From positions 1 through 60,766 of the forward strand of contig URHH01000002.1 in assembly GCA_900547615.1 (NCBI GenBank): a DNA stretch of 60,766 nucleotides, given 5' to 3'. Numbering within the stretch: position 1 is the first letter of the stretch; each line of letters starts with the position of its first letter. Below the pieces are notes generated by a model. It did not search any database, was not told the origin of the DNA, and saw nothing but the letters and a program-made list of their open reading frames with translations. The stretch is from an uncultured Blautia sp. Its GTDB lineage: Bacteria > Bacillota > Clostridia > Lachnospirales > Lachnospiraceae. Shown one piece after another: positions 50,706 through 59,856 of the stretch. The position numbers were made by a program, and so were the translations under genes.

Positions 50706-50725
50706 CAGGGCTGAAAACAGCCCTG
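50706..50725 (-). terminator. terminator of glnN
   Basis: CAGGGCTG-AAAA-CAGCCCTG, a perfect 8-bp stem, followed by TTTTC on the minus strand. Confidence 0.85.
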
Positions 50726-50781
50726 CTTTAGTTTCCTGTTTCATATATTTTCATACGTCGCCTGACGTCACGCTGCCGGAT

Positions 50782-52896
50782 TTATACCTCGAAAATCAGG
50801 TCTCCATAAGAAGGCATCGGCCACATTTCCTTATCCACGATCATTTCCAGAGCGTCTACCGGAGCACGAAGCGCTTCCATTGCAGGAACGATTCGATTTC
50901 TGCAGAAATGCGCTCTGTCCGGTCCTTCCTCATGGGACGGATATTCTGCCACAAGATCTCCGAGGACTTTCATTGCGGCGTTTGTCTCTTTTAAAAGCTT
51001 TGACGTTTCTTTTAAAAGTCCGAGCTGTACGCTTGTATCAATATCCCCAACTGCTTTCACTTCATTGATAGACTTTGCAAGAACTGTCGTATATTTGATG
51101 ACTGCCGGAATGATCTGCTTTGTGGCAATATCGATCATTGTTTTCGCCTCAATGTTGATCGCCTTTGCGTAAATCTCATACTGGATTTCTGCACGGGATT
51201 CCAGTTCTGCTCTCGTAAACACGCCGAAGCTTTCAAACAGTTTTACTGATTTTTCTGTGGTAAGCGCAGGAATGGCGTCTACCATAGAGCGAAGGATCGG
51301 AAGTCCGCGGCGTTTTGCCTCCTCTTCCCACTCCGGAGCATATCCGTTTCCGTTAAACACGATTCTCTGATGATCGGTTGCGTACTCTTTAATAAGGTCA
51401 TGCACTGCAAGCTCAAAATCAGGAGCTGCCTCCAGACGGTCACACGCCTCTTTAAACACCTCCGCAGCAATGGTGTTTAACACAACATTGCAGGAAGATA
51501 TAGAGTCTCTGGAACCGACCATACGGAACTCAAACTTATTTCCTGTAAATGCAAAAGGAGAAGTACGGTTTCTGTCTGTAGCGTCCTTCATAAAATCAGG
51601 AAGAGTTTTTACGCCTGTTTCAAGCTTGCTGCCCTTTTTACTGTGCGTTGCCGTACCTGTACTGATGAGCTGTTCCAGCACGTCTTCAAGCTGTTCCCCC
51701 AGGAATACGGAAATTACTGCCGGCGGTGCCTCGTTTCCTCCAAGACGGTGATCATTTCCTACATCTGCCGCTGACTCCCTAAGAAGATCCGCATGCTCGT
51801 CTACTGCCTTTAAAATACAGGTCAGAACAAGAAGGAACTGAATATTTTCATGAGGTGTTTTTCCGGGCTCTAAAAGATTAATTCCATCATCTGTTGTAAG
51901 AGACCAGTTGTTATGCTTTCCGGAACCATTGACGCCTGCAAACGGCTTTTCATGAAGAAGGCAGCGCATTCCATGACGGCTTGCTACTTTTTTGAGAATA
52001 CGCATCATCATCTGGTTGTGGTCTGCGGCAACATTTGCAGCCTCATAAATAGGCGCAAGCTCATGCTGCGCAGGAGCAACCTCATTGTGCTGAGTCTTTG
52101 CAGAAATACCCAGTTTCCAGCACTCCTCGTTTACCTCTTTCATATAGGCGGAAATTCTCTGACGAATTGTTCCGAGATAATGGTCGTCCATTTCCTGCCC
52201 TTTTGGAGGCATGGCTCCGAAAAGCGTCCTGCCTGTATATGTAAGGTCTTTTCTCTGCAGCCATTTATCTTTATCAATCAGAAAGTATTCCTGCTCTGCC
52301 CCCACAGAAGGCGTTACTTTTTTTGAAGTCGTATTTCCAAAAAGCCGGATAAGACGAAGTGCCTGTACGTTTACTGCCTCCATAGAACGAAGAAGCGGCG
52401 TTTTCTGGTCAAGCGCCTCTCCTGTATAAGAACAGAACGCCGTTGGAATACAGAGAGTTCCTCCAGCCGCATCATGACGGACAAAAGCCGGTGAGGTACA
52501 GTCCCAGGTTGTATATCCTCTTGCCTCAAAAGTCGCACGAAGACCTCCGGACGGAAATGAAGAAGCGTCCGGCTCTCCCTTTATCAGCTCTTTTCCCGAA
52601 AAGCTCATAAGCACCTTTCCGTTTTCCATAGGAGCAGTGATAAACGCGTCATGTTTCTCCGCAGTTACTCCGGTAAGAGGCTGAAACCAGTGACTGTAAT
52701 GGGTTGCCCCTTTTTCAATCGCCCACTCTTTCATCTCATGGGCCACTACATCAGCAATTTCCATAGACAGCTCTTTGCCTTCCTGAATTGTCTTTTTCAG
52801 TTCCTTGTAAACCTTCTTTGGAAGTCGCTCCTGCATGACTGAATCATTAAATACGTCACACCCGAAGGTTTCCGCCACATTGATATACTCTCCCAT
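50782..52896 (-). CDS. glnN: glutamine synthetase type III
   Basis: 704 residues, the length of the GSIII class (type I is ~440-470). Visible motifs are GGLRATFEARGYTTWDCTSPAF (seen in parts), AEQEYFLID, KTQHNEVAPAQHELAP, GVNGSGKHNNWSL and NRTSPFAFTGNKFEFRMVGS. It joins ammonia to glutamate with ATP and forms a double-ring dodecamer. AAGGAG lies before the ATG. It follows the lipid-kinase gene by only 15 bases, with no terminator between them. Confidence 0.97.
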   Translation of the reverse strand: MGEYINVAETFGCDVFNDSVMQERLPKKVYKELKKTIQEGKELSMEIADVVAHEMKEWAIEKGATHYSHWFQPLTGVTAEKHDAFITAPMENGKVLMSFSGKELIKGEPDASSFPSGGLRATFEARGYTTWDCTSPAFVRHDAAGGTLCIPTAFCSYTGEALDQKTPLLRSMEAVNVQALRLIRLFGNTTSKKVTPSVGAEQEYFLIDKDKWLQRKDLTYTGRTLFGAMPPKGQEMDDHYLGTIRQRISAYMKEVNEECWKLGISAKTQHNEVAPAQHELAPIYEAANVAADHNQMMMRILKKVASRHGMRCLLHEKPFAGVNGSGKHNNWSLTTDDGINLLEPGKTPHENIQFLLVLTCILKAVDEHADLLRESAADVGNDHRLGGNEAPPAVISVFLGEQLEDVLEQLISTGTATHSKKGSKLETGVKTLPDFMKDATDRNRTSPFAFTGNKFEFRMVGSRDSISSCNVVLNTIAAEVFKEACDRLEAAPDFELAVHDLIKEYATDHQRIVFNGNGYAPEWEEEAKRRGLPILRSMVDAIPALTTEKSVKLFESFGVFTRAELESRAEIQYEIYAKAINIEAKTMIDIATKQIIPAVIKYTTVLAKSINEVKAVGDIDTSVQLGLLKETSKLLKETNAAMKVLGDLVAEYPSHEEGPDRAHFCRNRIVPAMEALRAPVDALEMIVDKEMWPMPSYGDLIFEV

Positions 52897-52911
52897 TCCG
52901 TTTTCTCCTTT

Positions 52912-53820
52912 TTATTCGTTTGTCTTTTTGGTGCTTCTAAGATAAAGATTTAACGCCTCATGCCTGTTTTCAATTTCCACAAGACGGTTGTTTCCTCCAA
53001 ATTCCCCGTCCAGAGTCCAGGGTACCTCCTCCTCAGACTCTATTGTGATATGGGCAGATTTAAAAGAATGTATTAAATCTGTATTATCTTCCTGAGTCAG
53101 AACTGCCGTCAGTATTTCCTGCAGTTCAAGAGGATTTTTCGGTTTCGCAATAAGAGTGACCTCAAACAGTCCGTCATTCATATCCACATTCTTTCCCGTA
53201 AGATTTTTAAACCCTCCCACAGACCTGGAATTGGAAATCATTCCGAACATAAAATCATCTTCTACACACAGCTCCTTCGTTGTCACCTTCATATGATAAG
53301 ACTTTATTGCAAAGAGACGCTTTGCTCCCTCCAGAACATATGCCACATGCCCCAGGATATTTTTTAAATCCTGGTCTGTCTGATAGGAAACATCTGTAAA
53401 CAGCCCAAAGGCTGCAATATAAGCAAATGTTTTTTCATTAAATTTTCCAATATCACAGTGATACAGCTTCTCCTCCATGATCATGGAAGCTGCCTCCAAC
53501 ATATTTTTCGGCATAAATAAGCTGTTTGCAAAATCATTTGTACTTCCTGCCGGTATGTATCCGATAGGCACAGAACTTTCTTTTTCCATAATGCCTGTCA
53601 CTACCTCATCCAGAGTTCCGTCGCCTCCGCTGCACACGATCAGGTCTACTTTGCTTTCGTACTCCTTCGCCTTTTCATAGGCGTCCCTCGCCCTCTGTGT
53701 AGCATATGTAATTACTTCATAACCGCCTTTATTAAAAATATCCACAATGTCAAGAAGATGGGTCTTGATCTTCCCTTTTCCTGCCTTGGGATTAAAGACG
53801 AACAATAATGTTTTTTCCAT
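52912..53820 (-). CDS. YegS/BmrU-type diacylglycerol kinase family protein
   Basis: 302 residues. N-terminal kinase domain with FNPKAGKGKI and CSGGDGTLDEVV, IPAGSTNDFA (lipid kinase signatures), then a C-terminal beta-domain with SNSRSVGGFKNL and DGEFGG. It phosphorylates a lipid such as diacylglycerol on the membrane face. An over-long-spaced TTGACT...TATAAG lies upstream, so the promoter is uncertain. Probable cotranscription with glnN is an odd pairing. Confidence 0.94.
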   Translation of the reverse strand: MEKTLLFVFNPKAGKGKIKTHLLDIVDIFNKGGYEVITYATQRARDAYEKAKEYESKVDLIVCSGGDGTLDEVVTGIMEKESSVPIGYIPAGSTNDFANSLFMPKNMLEAASMIMEEKLYHCDIGKFNEKTFAYIAAFGLFTDVSYQTDQDLKNILGHVAYVLEGAKRLFAIKSYHMKVTTKELCVEDDFMFGMISNSRSVGGFKNLTGKNVDMNDGLFEVTLIAKPKNPLELQEILTAVLTQEDNTDLIHSFKSAHITIESEEEVPWTLDGEFGGNNRLVEIENRHEALNLYLRSTKKTNE

Positions 53821-53906
53821 AATGCGTCCCTCTTTTAAACAAAATGCGTGTAATCTACGCCTTATATCATAAAAAAAACATGAAAAAAAGTCAATGTTTT
53901 TCTGTC

Positions 53907-54713
53907 TCAGATAAGCCCCAAATGAACAAGTCCGTTTCGTATTCCGTAATGGAACATATCCTCTGTCACATAGTCTGCAAGACTCAAAATCTTTTTGGAG
54001 CTGTTTCCCATCGCAACCTTATATGCCGCATACTCAAACATGGACAAATCGTTATTGCTGTCTCCAAATACAATAGTATCTTCCCAGGGGATATTCTGGA
54101 TTTTAATGACTGCCGCAATTCCCACAGCCTTACTGAATCCTTTTGGTATCATTTCTATGGTAGTTCCTGCAAGAGAGCCGCTCTCATGGCGTATGACATC
54201 GTAATAGGAAGACAATTCCCTGCATGCTTCTTCTGCACGACACCCGGGTACCATTTTGGCGCTGATCTTATTAATGCGCATTGTCTTTTCATTCCCCTTA
54301 ATGGGACGCCATTTTTCCCCCAGAGCTTCTGTGATCAGATCTGTATACCAGTTAATTTCTGTTGTATATTCCTCTTTATCATAGTACATAAAATCAGCCC
54401 CTTCCATAACAGGAATCAGACCGTTTCTTCTTAATACCTTTACGGAAAGCTCCGCCTCCTGCGGCGTCATTTCCCGGTTAAAAAGGCGCACTCCGTCTTT
54501 TTCTATGGTAGCGCCGCACGCGGTGATCATTCCTGTAAACGGAATCTGCTCCAGATACCAGGGAACAAAAGCTCTGCTTCTTCCTGTACAAAGCCATGCT
54601 TCATGGCCGTTTTCCACCAGCTTTCGAACAGCTTCTATTGCACTGGCCGGAACGCCTTTTTTCATATCGCATATGGTACCGTCCGCATCAAAAAACACTG
54701 CTTTTTTCGTCAT
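53907..54713 (-). CDS. Cof-type HAD phosphatase
   Basis: 268 residues of the HAD IIB (Cof) class: motif I VFFDADGTICD, motif II CTGRS, the conserved lysine in PKGFSKA and motif IV VFGDSNNDLSM, with an alpha/beta cap inserted in the middle. Members dephosphorylate sugar phosphates or flavin/PLP intermediates; the substrate is not assignable. ATG at 54713 has AAGGGA upstream; a longer frame to 54752 enters the tRNA terminator. Confidence 0.94.
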   Translation of the reverse strand: MTKKAVFFDADGTICDMKKGVPASAIEAVRKLVENGHEAWLCTGRSRAFVPWYLEQIPFTGMITACGATIEKDGVRLFNREMTPQEAELSVKVLRRNGLIPVMEGADFMYYDKEEYTTEINWYTDLITEALGEKWRPIKGNEKTMRINKISAKMVPGCRAEEACRELSSYYDVIRHESGSLAGTTIEMIPKGFSKAVGIAAVIKIQNIPWEDTIVFGDSNNDLSMFEYAAYKVAMGNSSKKILSLADYVTEDMFHYGIRNGLVHLGLI

Positions 54714-54753
54714 AATGTTTTCCCTTCTGTTTTTTGTATTCATAGAATGCAAA

Positions 54754-54780
54754 AAGACCTCCAGAAATACTGAAGGTCTT
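54754..54780 (-). terminator. terminator of tRNA-Met
   Basis: AAGACCT...AGGTCTT with an inner CAG/CTG pair, followed by TTTTT on the minus strand, starting 3 bases after the tRNA. Confidence 0.85.
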
Positions 54781-54783
54781 GAA

Positions 54784-54857
54784 TAGCGAGAGGGGGATTT
54801 GAACCCTCGACACTACGGGTATGAACCGTATGCTCTAGCCAACTGAGCTATCTCGCC
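54784..54857 (-). tRNA. tRNA-Met (CAT), elongator
   Basis: 74 bases. Acceptor GGCGAGA pairs with TCTCGCT (G1-U72 wobble), D-arm GCTCAGTTGG...GAGC, anticodon arm TACGG-TTCATAC-CCGTA with CAT at the middle, and T-arm GAGGG-TTCAAAT-CCCCC. The anticodon stem lacks the three G-C pairs of initiator tRNA and matches the Bacillus elongator tRNA-Met arm. CCA is not encoded. It has its own promoter and terminator, so it is a single-gene unit. Confidence 0.96.
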
Positions 54858-54903
54858 ACAAGTTTGTGTTCTGCATATCGCGCACACTCAACTTACTTTT
54901 CAT

Positions 54904-54932
54904 AGTATATACGCAAACCCGTTTTTTGTCAA
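54904..54932 (-). promoter_or_regulatory. promoter of tRNA-Met
   Basis: Minus strand TTGACA (54932-54927), 17 bases, TATACT (54909-54904). Confidence 0.9.
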
Positions 54933-55021
54933 TACCTTTTTTTATTTTTTTGAATAATTTATTTTTTTCAAACAAAACACACTATTTTATATCTTATTCG
55001 ACATCTGTTAATGTTGAAAAC

Positions 55022-55048
55022 GGGGAAGCCGCAAACACGGCTTTCCCC
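55022..55048 (-). terminator. terminator of purL
   Basis: GGGGAAGCCG pairs with CGGCTTTCCCC (one bulged base), with GTTTTC after the stem on the minus strand, 14 bases after the purL stop. Confidence 0.85.
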
Positions 55049-55061
55049 ATATTTTAACATT

Positions 55062-58000
55062 TTATTTAAAGTACTCTACGCCGGATTCGAAAATCTGAAT
55101 ATCCTGCTCTCCGTAAATGTTAATGGCAACTCCGTTGTCACGTCGTTCGCTGTGCGCCATTTTTCCGAGAACACGTCCGTCCGGACTTGTAATACCTTCA
55201 ATATTAAAGTAAGAACCGTTTACGTTCCACTCTTCATTTCTTAAAAGTTCCCCGTCTGCACTTACATACTGTGTTGCAACCTGTCCGTTTGCAAAGAGCT
55301 TCTGGATCCATTCTTCGTTTGCAACGAAGCGTCCCTCTCCATGAGAAGCCGGGTTACAGTATACACCGCCAAGCTGTGCTTTCTGAAGCCACGGAGACTT
55401 GTTGCTCACCACTTTTGTATAAACCATCTTGGACACATGGCGTCCGATCGTGTTATAAGTCAGTGTAGGAGAATCTGCTTTCTGTCCGCAGATTTCGCCG
55501 TAAGGTACAAGACCGAGCTTAATAAGAGCCTGGAAGCCGTTACAGATACCAAGAGCAAGACCGTCGCGCTCATTGAGAAGCTTCATAACTGCTTCTTTGA
55601 TCTTTGCATTCTGGAATGCAGTCGCAAAGAATTTTGCAGAGCCGTCCGGTTCATCTCCCGCTGAGAATCCGCCCGGGAACATGATCATCTGCGCCTGATT
55701 AATGGATTTTTCAAAAATCTCCACAGAATCACGAATATCCTCTGCCGTCAGGTTTTTAAATACCTTTACGTCCACCTCTGCTCCTGCGCGCTCAAATGCA
55801 CGTGTGCTGTCGTACTCGCAGTTTGTTCCCGGGAATACAGGAATAAATACTCTCGGTTTTGCAGTCTTGTTTTTGCATACGTAAATCTCTTTTGCATCGT
55901 AAAGCTTTGTTTCCAGAGAAGCTTCTTCTGTCGCTTCTCCTGACTCTGTTTTAAATACTTTTTCCAGAGTATTTTTCCAGGTGTGAAGTGCTTCTTCCAT
56001 TGTAATCTCTGTATTTCCATAAGAGAATTTACTGTCTTCTGTCACTTCACCGATCACTGTGTAAGTAATGGAAAGCTCTCCTGCTTTTCCGTCCGGAACT
56101 TCACAGATAATATCGCCAAATCCAGGTGCGAAGAAGTCTCTTGCATCAAGATTATGCTCAATTTTTACACCCATTCCGTTACCAAATGCCATCTTACTTA
56201 CAGCAGCCGCAATACCATGACGGTCAAGGGCATAAGCAGAAATCACTTTGCCTTCTAAGATGTCATTGTGAAGTTTCTCGTACTGTTCCATAAGAGCCGG
56301 ATAATCCGGAAGATCATATTCATCTCTCGGAGTTCTCAGCCATACAAGTTTGCTGCCTGCTTTCTTAAACTCCGGTGTGATCACGTCCTGAAGTTTTGCA
56401 ACGTCTACTGCAAAGGAAACGAGAGTAGGCGGTACGTCGATTTCGTTAAATGTACCGGACATACTGTCTTTTCCTCCGATAGACGGAAGTCCGAAACCAA
56501 GCTGTGCAGAATATGCGCCAAGAAGAGCTGCGAATGGCTGGCTCCATCTCTTCGGATCTTCTGTCATACGACGGAAATATTCCTGGAATGTAAAGCGGAT
56601 CTTTTTATAATCGCCGCCTGCTGCCACGATTCTTGCAACAGATTCTGTCACTGCATAAGCTGCTCCGTGATATGGACTCCAGGAAGAAAGATACGGATCA
56701 AAACCGTAGCTCATCATGGTAACGGTATTTGTCTTTCCGTTTAATACCGGAACTTTTGCTACCATTGTCTGTGTCTCTGTAAGCTGATATTTTCCGCCGT
56801 GAGGCATAAATACACTGCCCGCTCCGATAGAGCCGTCAAACATTTCCACAAGACCTTTCTGAGAGCATACGTTTAAGTCTCCAAGTGTCTCCAGCCATTT
56901 TGCCTTCACATCAGAAACTTCCGGACGCTCATGGAGCATATTTCCTTCTTTATTCGGGATTTCAACCTCTACTGCCGTTTCCTGGTGCGCGCCGTTTGTA
57001 TCAAGGAACGCGCGGGAAATATTCACGATTTCTTTTCCTCTCCAGGAAAGAACAAGGCGCGGGTCTTCTGTTACAACAGCAACAGGAATTGCCTCCAGGT
57101 TCTCCTCATTTGCGTATCCGAGGAATGTATCTACATCTTTCGGGTCTACCACAACTGCCATACGTTCCTGAGACTCGGAAATCGCAATTTCTGTTCCGTC
57201 AAGACCTGCATATTTTTTCGGAACTTTATCAAGATCTACTTTCAGTCCTGCCGCAAGCTCGCCGATGGCTACAGAGATGCCGCCTGCACCGAAATCATTA
57301 CATTTTTTGATCATGTGGCTGACTTCTTCTCTTCTGAACATACGCTGGATCTTACGCTCAGTAGGCGCATTTCCCTTCTGTACCTCCGCTCCGCACACTT
57401 CGATGGAAGCTTCTGTATGTACTTTGGAAGAACCGGTTGCGCCGCCGATTCCATCACGTCCTGTACGTCCTCCCAGAAGAATGATAATATCTCCAGGATC
57501 GGAGTTTTCACGGACAACGGCTCTTCTTGGAGCTGCGCCGAGAACTGCACCGATCTCCATACGTTTTGCAACGTAATCCGGGTGATAGATTTCTTTTACA
57601 TAGCCTGTTGCAAGTCCGATCTGGTTTCCGTAGGAGCTGTAGCCGTGGGCTGCGCCTCTTACCAGTTTTTTCTGGGGAAGCTTGCCTTTTAATGTTTCTT
57701 TTACGGAAACAGTCGGATCAGCCGCACCTGTCACACGCATAGCCTGATATACATAAGTACGTCCGGAAAGCGGATCGCGGATTGCGCCGCCAAGACAGGT
57801 TGCTGCGCCGCCGAACGGCTCGATCTCTGTCGGGTGGTTATGTGTCTCATTCTTAAAGTTAATGAGCCACTCCTCTTCTTTTCCGTCCACATCTACAGGA
57901 ACTACAATACTGCAGGCATTGATCTCATCGGATTCTTCCTGATCTGCAAGTTTTCCCTCTGCTTTTAATTTCTTCATTGCCATGAGGGCAAGATCCATAA

Positions 58001-58823
58001 GGCAGACAAATTTGTCATCGCGTCCTTTATAAAGGACTTCTCTGTCTGCCAGATACTCTTTGTATGTGTTTTCAATCGGAGCCTTGTAATCTCCCTCTCC
58101 AAATTTTACATCTGTAAGCTCTGTAGAGAAGGTTGTGTGACGGCAGTGGTCAGACCAGTATGTATCCAAAACACGGATTTCTGTCACAGACGGGTCACGC
58201 TTTTCTTCTCCCTTAAAATATTTCTGGATATGAAGGAAATCCTTAAATGTCATTGCAAGATTTAAGGAACTGTAAAGAGCGCGAAGTTCCTCCTCTGGCA
58301 TATCCTGGAAGCCCACAAAAATCTTTACATCTTCCGGCTCGTCAAATACAGTCACAAGTGTCTCCGGTTTTTCTGCTCCTGTCTCACGGGAATCTACAGG
58401 GTTGATGCAGTGATTTTTAATTGCTGCAAGCTCTTCCTCTGTAATCTCTCCTTCAATTACATAAGTCGTTGCGGAACGAATGATCGGTTTTGCATTTTCA
58501 TTTAAAAACTGTACGCACTGCACTGCGGAATCTGCTCTCTGGTCAAACTGTCCCGGCAGATATTCTACAGAAAAAACGTGTGCGTTTTCTGCTGTCTCGA
58601 ATTTCTCCAGATATAAATCATCTACAGGCGGCTCTGCAAATACAGTTCTGCACGCCTTCTCAAATACTTCGTCCTCAATATTTTCCACATCATAGCGAAT
58701 CAGCTCGCGAACTGCTGTCACATTCTGAATGCCAAGATAACTGCTGATTTCGTGTTTTAATTCTTTTGCCTGTACTGCAAAGGCAGGTTTCTTCTCTACA
58801 TAAACTCGTCTTACGCTGCTCAT
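55062..58823 (-). CDS. purL: phosphoribosylformylglycinamidine synthase, single-chain
   Basis: 1253 residues: the large fused form rather than PurS/PurL/PurQ subunits. FGAM synthase core with DTYWSDHCRHTTFST and NFKNETHNHPTEIEPFGGAAT (seen in parts), NDFGAGGISVAIGE, a second core half with SIGGKDSMSG, and a C-terminal glutamine amidotransferase with PGGFSAGDE, the nucleophile Cys in GICNGFQAL and SHGEGRF. It makes FGAM from FGAR, glutamine and ATP. AAGGAG lies before the ATG. The leader contains a hairpin and a divergent promoter region shared with lysR. Confidence 0.97.
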   Translation of the reverse strand: MSSVRRVYVEKKPAFAVQAKELKHEISSYLGIQNVTAVRELIRYDVENIEDEVFEKACRTVFAEPPVDDLYLEKFETAENAHVFSVEYLPGQFDQRADSAVQCVQFLNENAKPIIRSATTYVIEGEITEEELAAIKNHCINPVDSRETGAEKPETLVTVFDEPEDVKIFVGFQDMPEEELRALYSSLNLAMTFKDFLHIQKYFKGEEKRDPSVTEIRVLDTYWSDHCRHTTFSTELTDVKFGEGDYKAPIENTYKEYLADREVLYKGRDDKFVCLMDLALMAMKKLKAEGKLADQEESDEINACSIVVPVDVDGKEEEWLINFKNETHNHPTEIEPFGGAATCLGGAIRDPLSGRTYVYQAMRVTGAADPTVSVKETLKGKLPQKKLVRGAAHGYSSYGNQIGLATGYVKEIYHPDYVAKRMEIGAVLGAAPRRAVVRENSDPGDIIILLGGRTGRDGIGGATGSSKVHTEASIEVCGAEVQKGNAPTERKIQRMFRREEVSHMIKKCNDFGAGGISVAIGELAAGLKVDLDKVPKKYAGLDGTEIAISESQERMAVVVDPKDVDTFLGYANEENLEAIPVAVVTEDPRLVLSWRGKEIVNISRAFLDTNGAHQETAVEVEIPNKEGNMLHERPEVSDVKAKWLETLGDLNVCSQKGLVEMFDGSIGAGSVFMPHGGKYQLTETQTMVAKVPVLNGKTNTVTMMSYGFDPYLSSWSPYHGAAYAVTESVARIVAAGGDYKKIRFTFQEYFRRMTEDPKRWSQPFAALLGAYSAQLGFGLPSIGGKDSMSGTFNEIDVPPTLVSFAVDVAKLQDVITPEFKKAGSKLVWLRTPRDEYDLPDYPALMEQYEKLHNDILEGKVISAYALDRHGIAAAVSKMAFGNGMGVKIEHNLDARDFFAPGFGDIICEVPDGKAGELSITYTVIGEVTEDSKFSYGNTEITMEEALHTWKNTLEKVFKTESGEATEEASLETKLYDAKEIYVCKNKTAKPRVFIPVFPGTNCEYDSTRAFERAGAEVDVKVFKNLTAEDIRDSVEIFEKSINQAQMIMFPGGFSAGDEPDGSAKFFATAFQNAKIKEAVMKLLNERDGLALGICNGFQALIKLGLVPYGEICGQKADSPTLTYNTIGRHVSKMVYTKVVSNKSPWLQKAQLGGVYCNPASHGEGRFVANEEWIQKLFANGQVATQYVSADGELLRNEEWNVNGSYFNIEGITSPDGRVLGKMAHSERRDNGVAINIYGEQDIQIFESGVEYFK

Positions 58824-58840
58824 GAAAAGCTCCTTTCTTA

Positions 58841-58862
58841 AAGCCAGTATATACTGTGGCTT
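58841..58862 (-). promoter_or_regulatory. hairpin in the purL leader
   Basis: AAGCC...GGCTT enclosing the palindrome AGTATATACT, located just before the AAGGAG of purL. It could modulate ribosome access; not a recognised riboswitch. Confidence 0.35.
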
Positions 58863-58887
58863 GCGCCGTTTCTGGTTTTATAGTATC

Positions 58888-58945
58888 ATAAGTAATATCA
58901 TTAGTAAAATTAATATATCTTATATTTTTTATTAGTATTACTTAT
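58888..58945. promoter_or_regulatory. long inverted repeat between purL and lysR
   Basis: ATAAGTAATA at 58888-58897 and its exact complement TATTACTTAT at 58936-58945, with further partial symmetry inside (ATTAGTAAAA against TTTTTATTAG). It spans the divergent promoter region. LysR proteins commonly bind such sites upstream of their own gene, so it is a candidate autoregulatory operator. Confidence 0.5.
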
Positions 58946-58962
58946 CTAAGAAAGGAACCTTT

Positions 58963-59856
58963 ATGGACATTAATCTTGAACTGTACAAAGTTTTTTATTA
59001 TGTTGCCACAACCTTAAGTTTTTCGGAAGCCTCACGCCAGCTTTTCATCTCTCAGTCTGCCGTAAGCCAGTCTGTGAAAACTCTGGAAAAAAAACTGAAT
59101 CACTCCCTTTTCGTAAGAAGCACAAAAAAGGTACACCTCACTCCGGAAGGAGAGCTTCTCCTGCAGCACGTCTCCCCTGCCATTCAGATGTTAAACGAAG
59201 GGGAATCCATGCTCACAAGCGGCAATACGCTCACAGGGCAGCTCCGCATCGGAGCCAGCGACACCATCTGCCGTTACTGCCTCATTGACGCCCTTCAGAA
59301 ATTTCACAAAAGCTATCCTGACGTGCGCATCAAAATCACAAACAGCACTTCCATTGGCTGTGTGGAGCTTCTTGATAAGGGACAGGTTGACCTGATCGTA
59401 TGCAATTCCCCAAATTCCCACTTAAACACACACAGACAGATGCGTGTGATCCAGGAATTTGAAGATATATTTGTGGCAAACCCGGAGTATTTTTCTTTTG
59501 CCGGGAAAGAGGTGGATTTAAAACAGCTTCTTGATTTTCCCATTCTCATGCTTTCTCAGAAAAGCACAACAAGCGAATACCTTCATCAGATTTTCATGGC
59601 ACAGGGGCTTCGTCTCATTCCGGAAGTGGAATTAAACAGCAACGACCTCCTTCTCGATCTTGCCCGGATTGGACTTGGTATTGCCTGCGTACCGGACTAT
59701 ATGTTAAAGCATCAGACGTCGCTGCTTCCGGTTCCCTTAAAAACGCCCCTGCCTCTCAGACAGATTGTTCTTGTGCAACACGATACCCTCCCTCTGTCTC
59801 CTGCTGCCAAACGTTTTATGAGCACCTTTCTGGAAAATCAGGAAACAGCTCCCTGA
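58963..59856 (+). CDS. LysR-family transcriptional regulator
   Basis: 297 residues. N-terminal winged helix-turn-helix with FYYVATTLSFSEASRQLFISQSAVSQSVKTLE (seen in parts) and a periplasmic-binding-like effector domain (LTGQLRIGASDTICRYCL). AAAGGAACC precedes the ATG. It is divergent from purL and converges on a nitronate monooxygenase-like gene, which it overlaps by 41 bases at the 3' end. Which neighbour it regulates is not evident; effector unknown. Confidence 0.95.
   Translation: MDINLELYKVFYYVATTLSFSEASRQLFISQSAVSQSVKTLEKKLNHSLFVRSTKKVHLTPEGELLLQHVSPAIQMLNEGESMLTSGNTLTGQLRIGASDTICRYCLIDALQKFHKSYPDVRIKITNSTSIGCVELLDKGQVDLIVCNSPNSHLNTHRQMRVIQEFEDIFVANPEYFSFAGKEVDLKQLLDFPILMLSQKSTTSEYLHQIFMAQGLRLIPEVELNSNDLLLDLARIGLGIACVPDYMLKHQTSLLPVPLKTPLPLRQIVLVQHDTLPLSPAAKRFMSTFLENQETAP

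Noticed and set aside
56931..57692. 253-codon open frame on the plus strand inside purL
   Set aside because: It is antisense to a conserved enzyme core, has no ribosome binding site, and its residue composition follows the purL codon pattern.
58824..58962. Purine riboswitch or PUR box before purL
   Set aside because: The conserved purine-riboswitch loop sequences and PurR-type motifs are not visible; only the hairpin and inverted repeat reported above were found. The purC leader is likewise negative.
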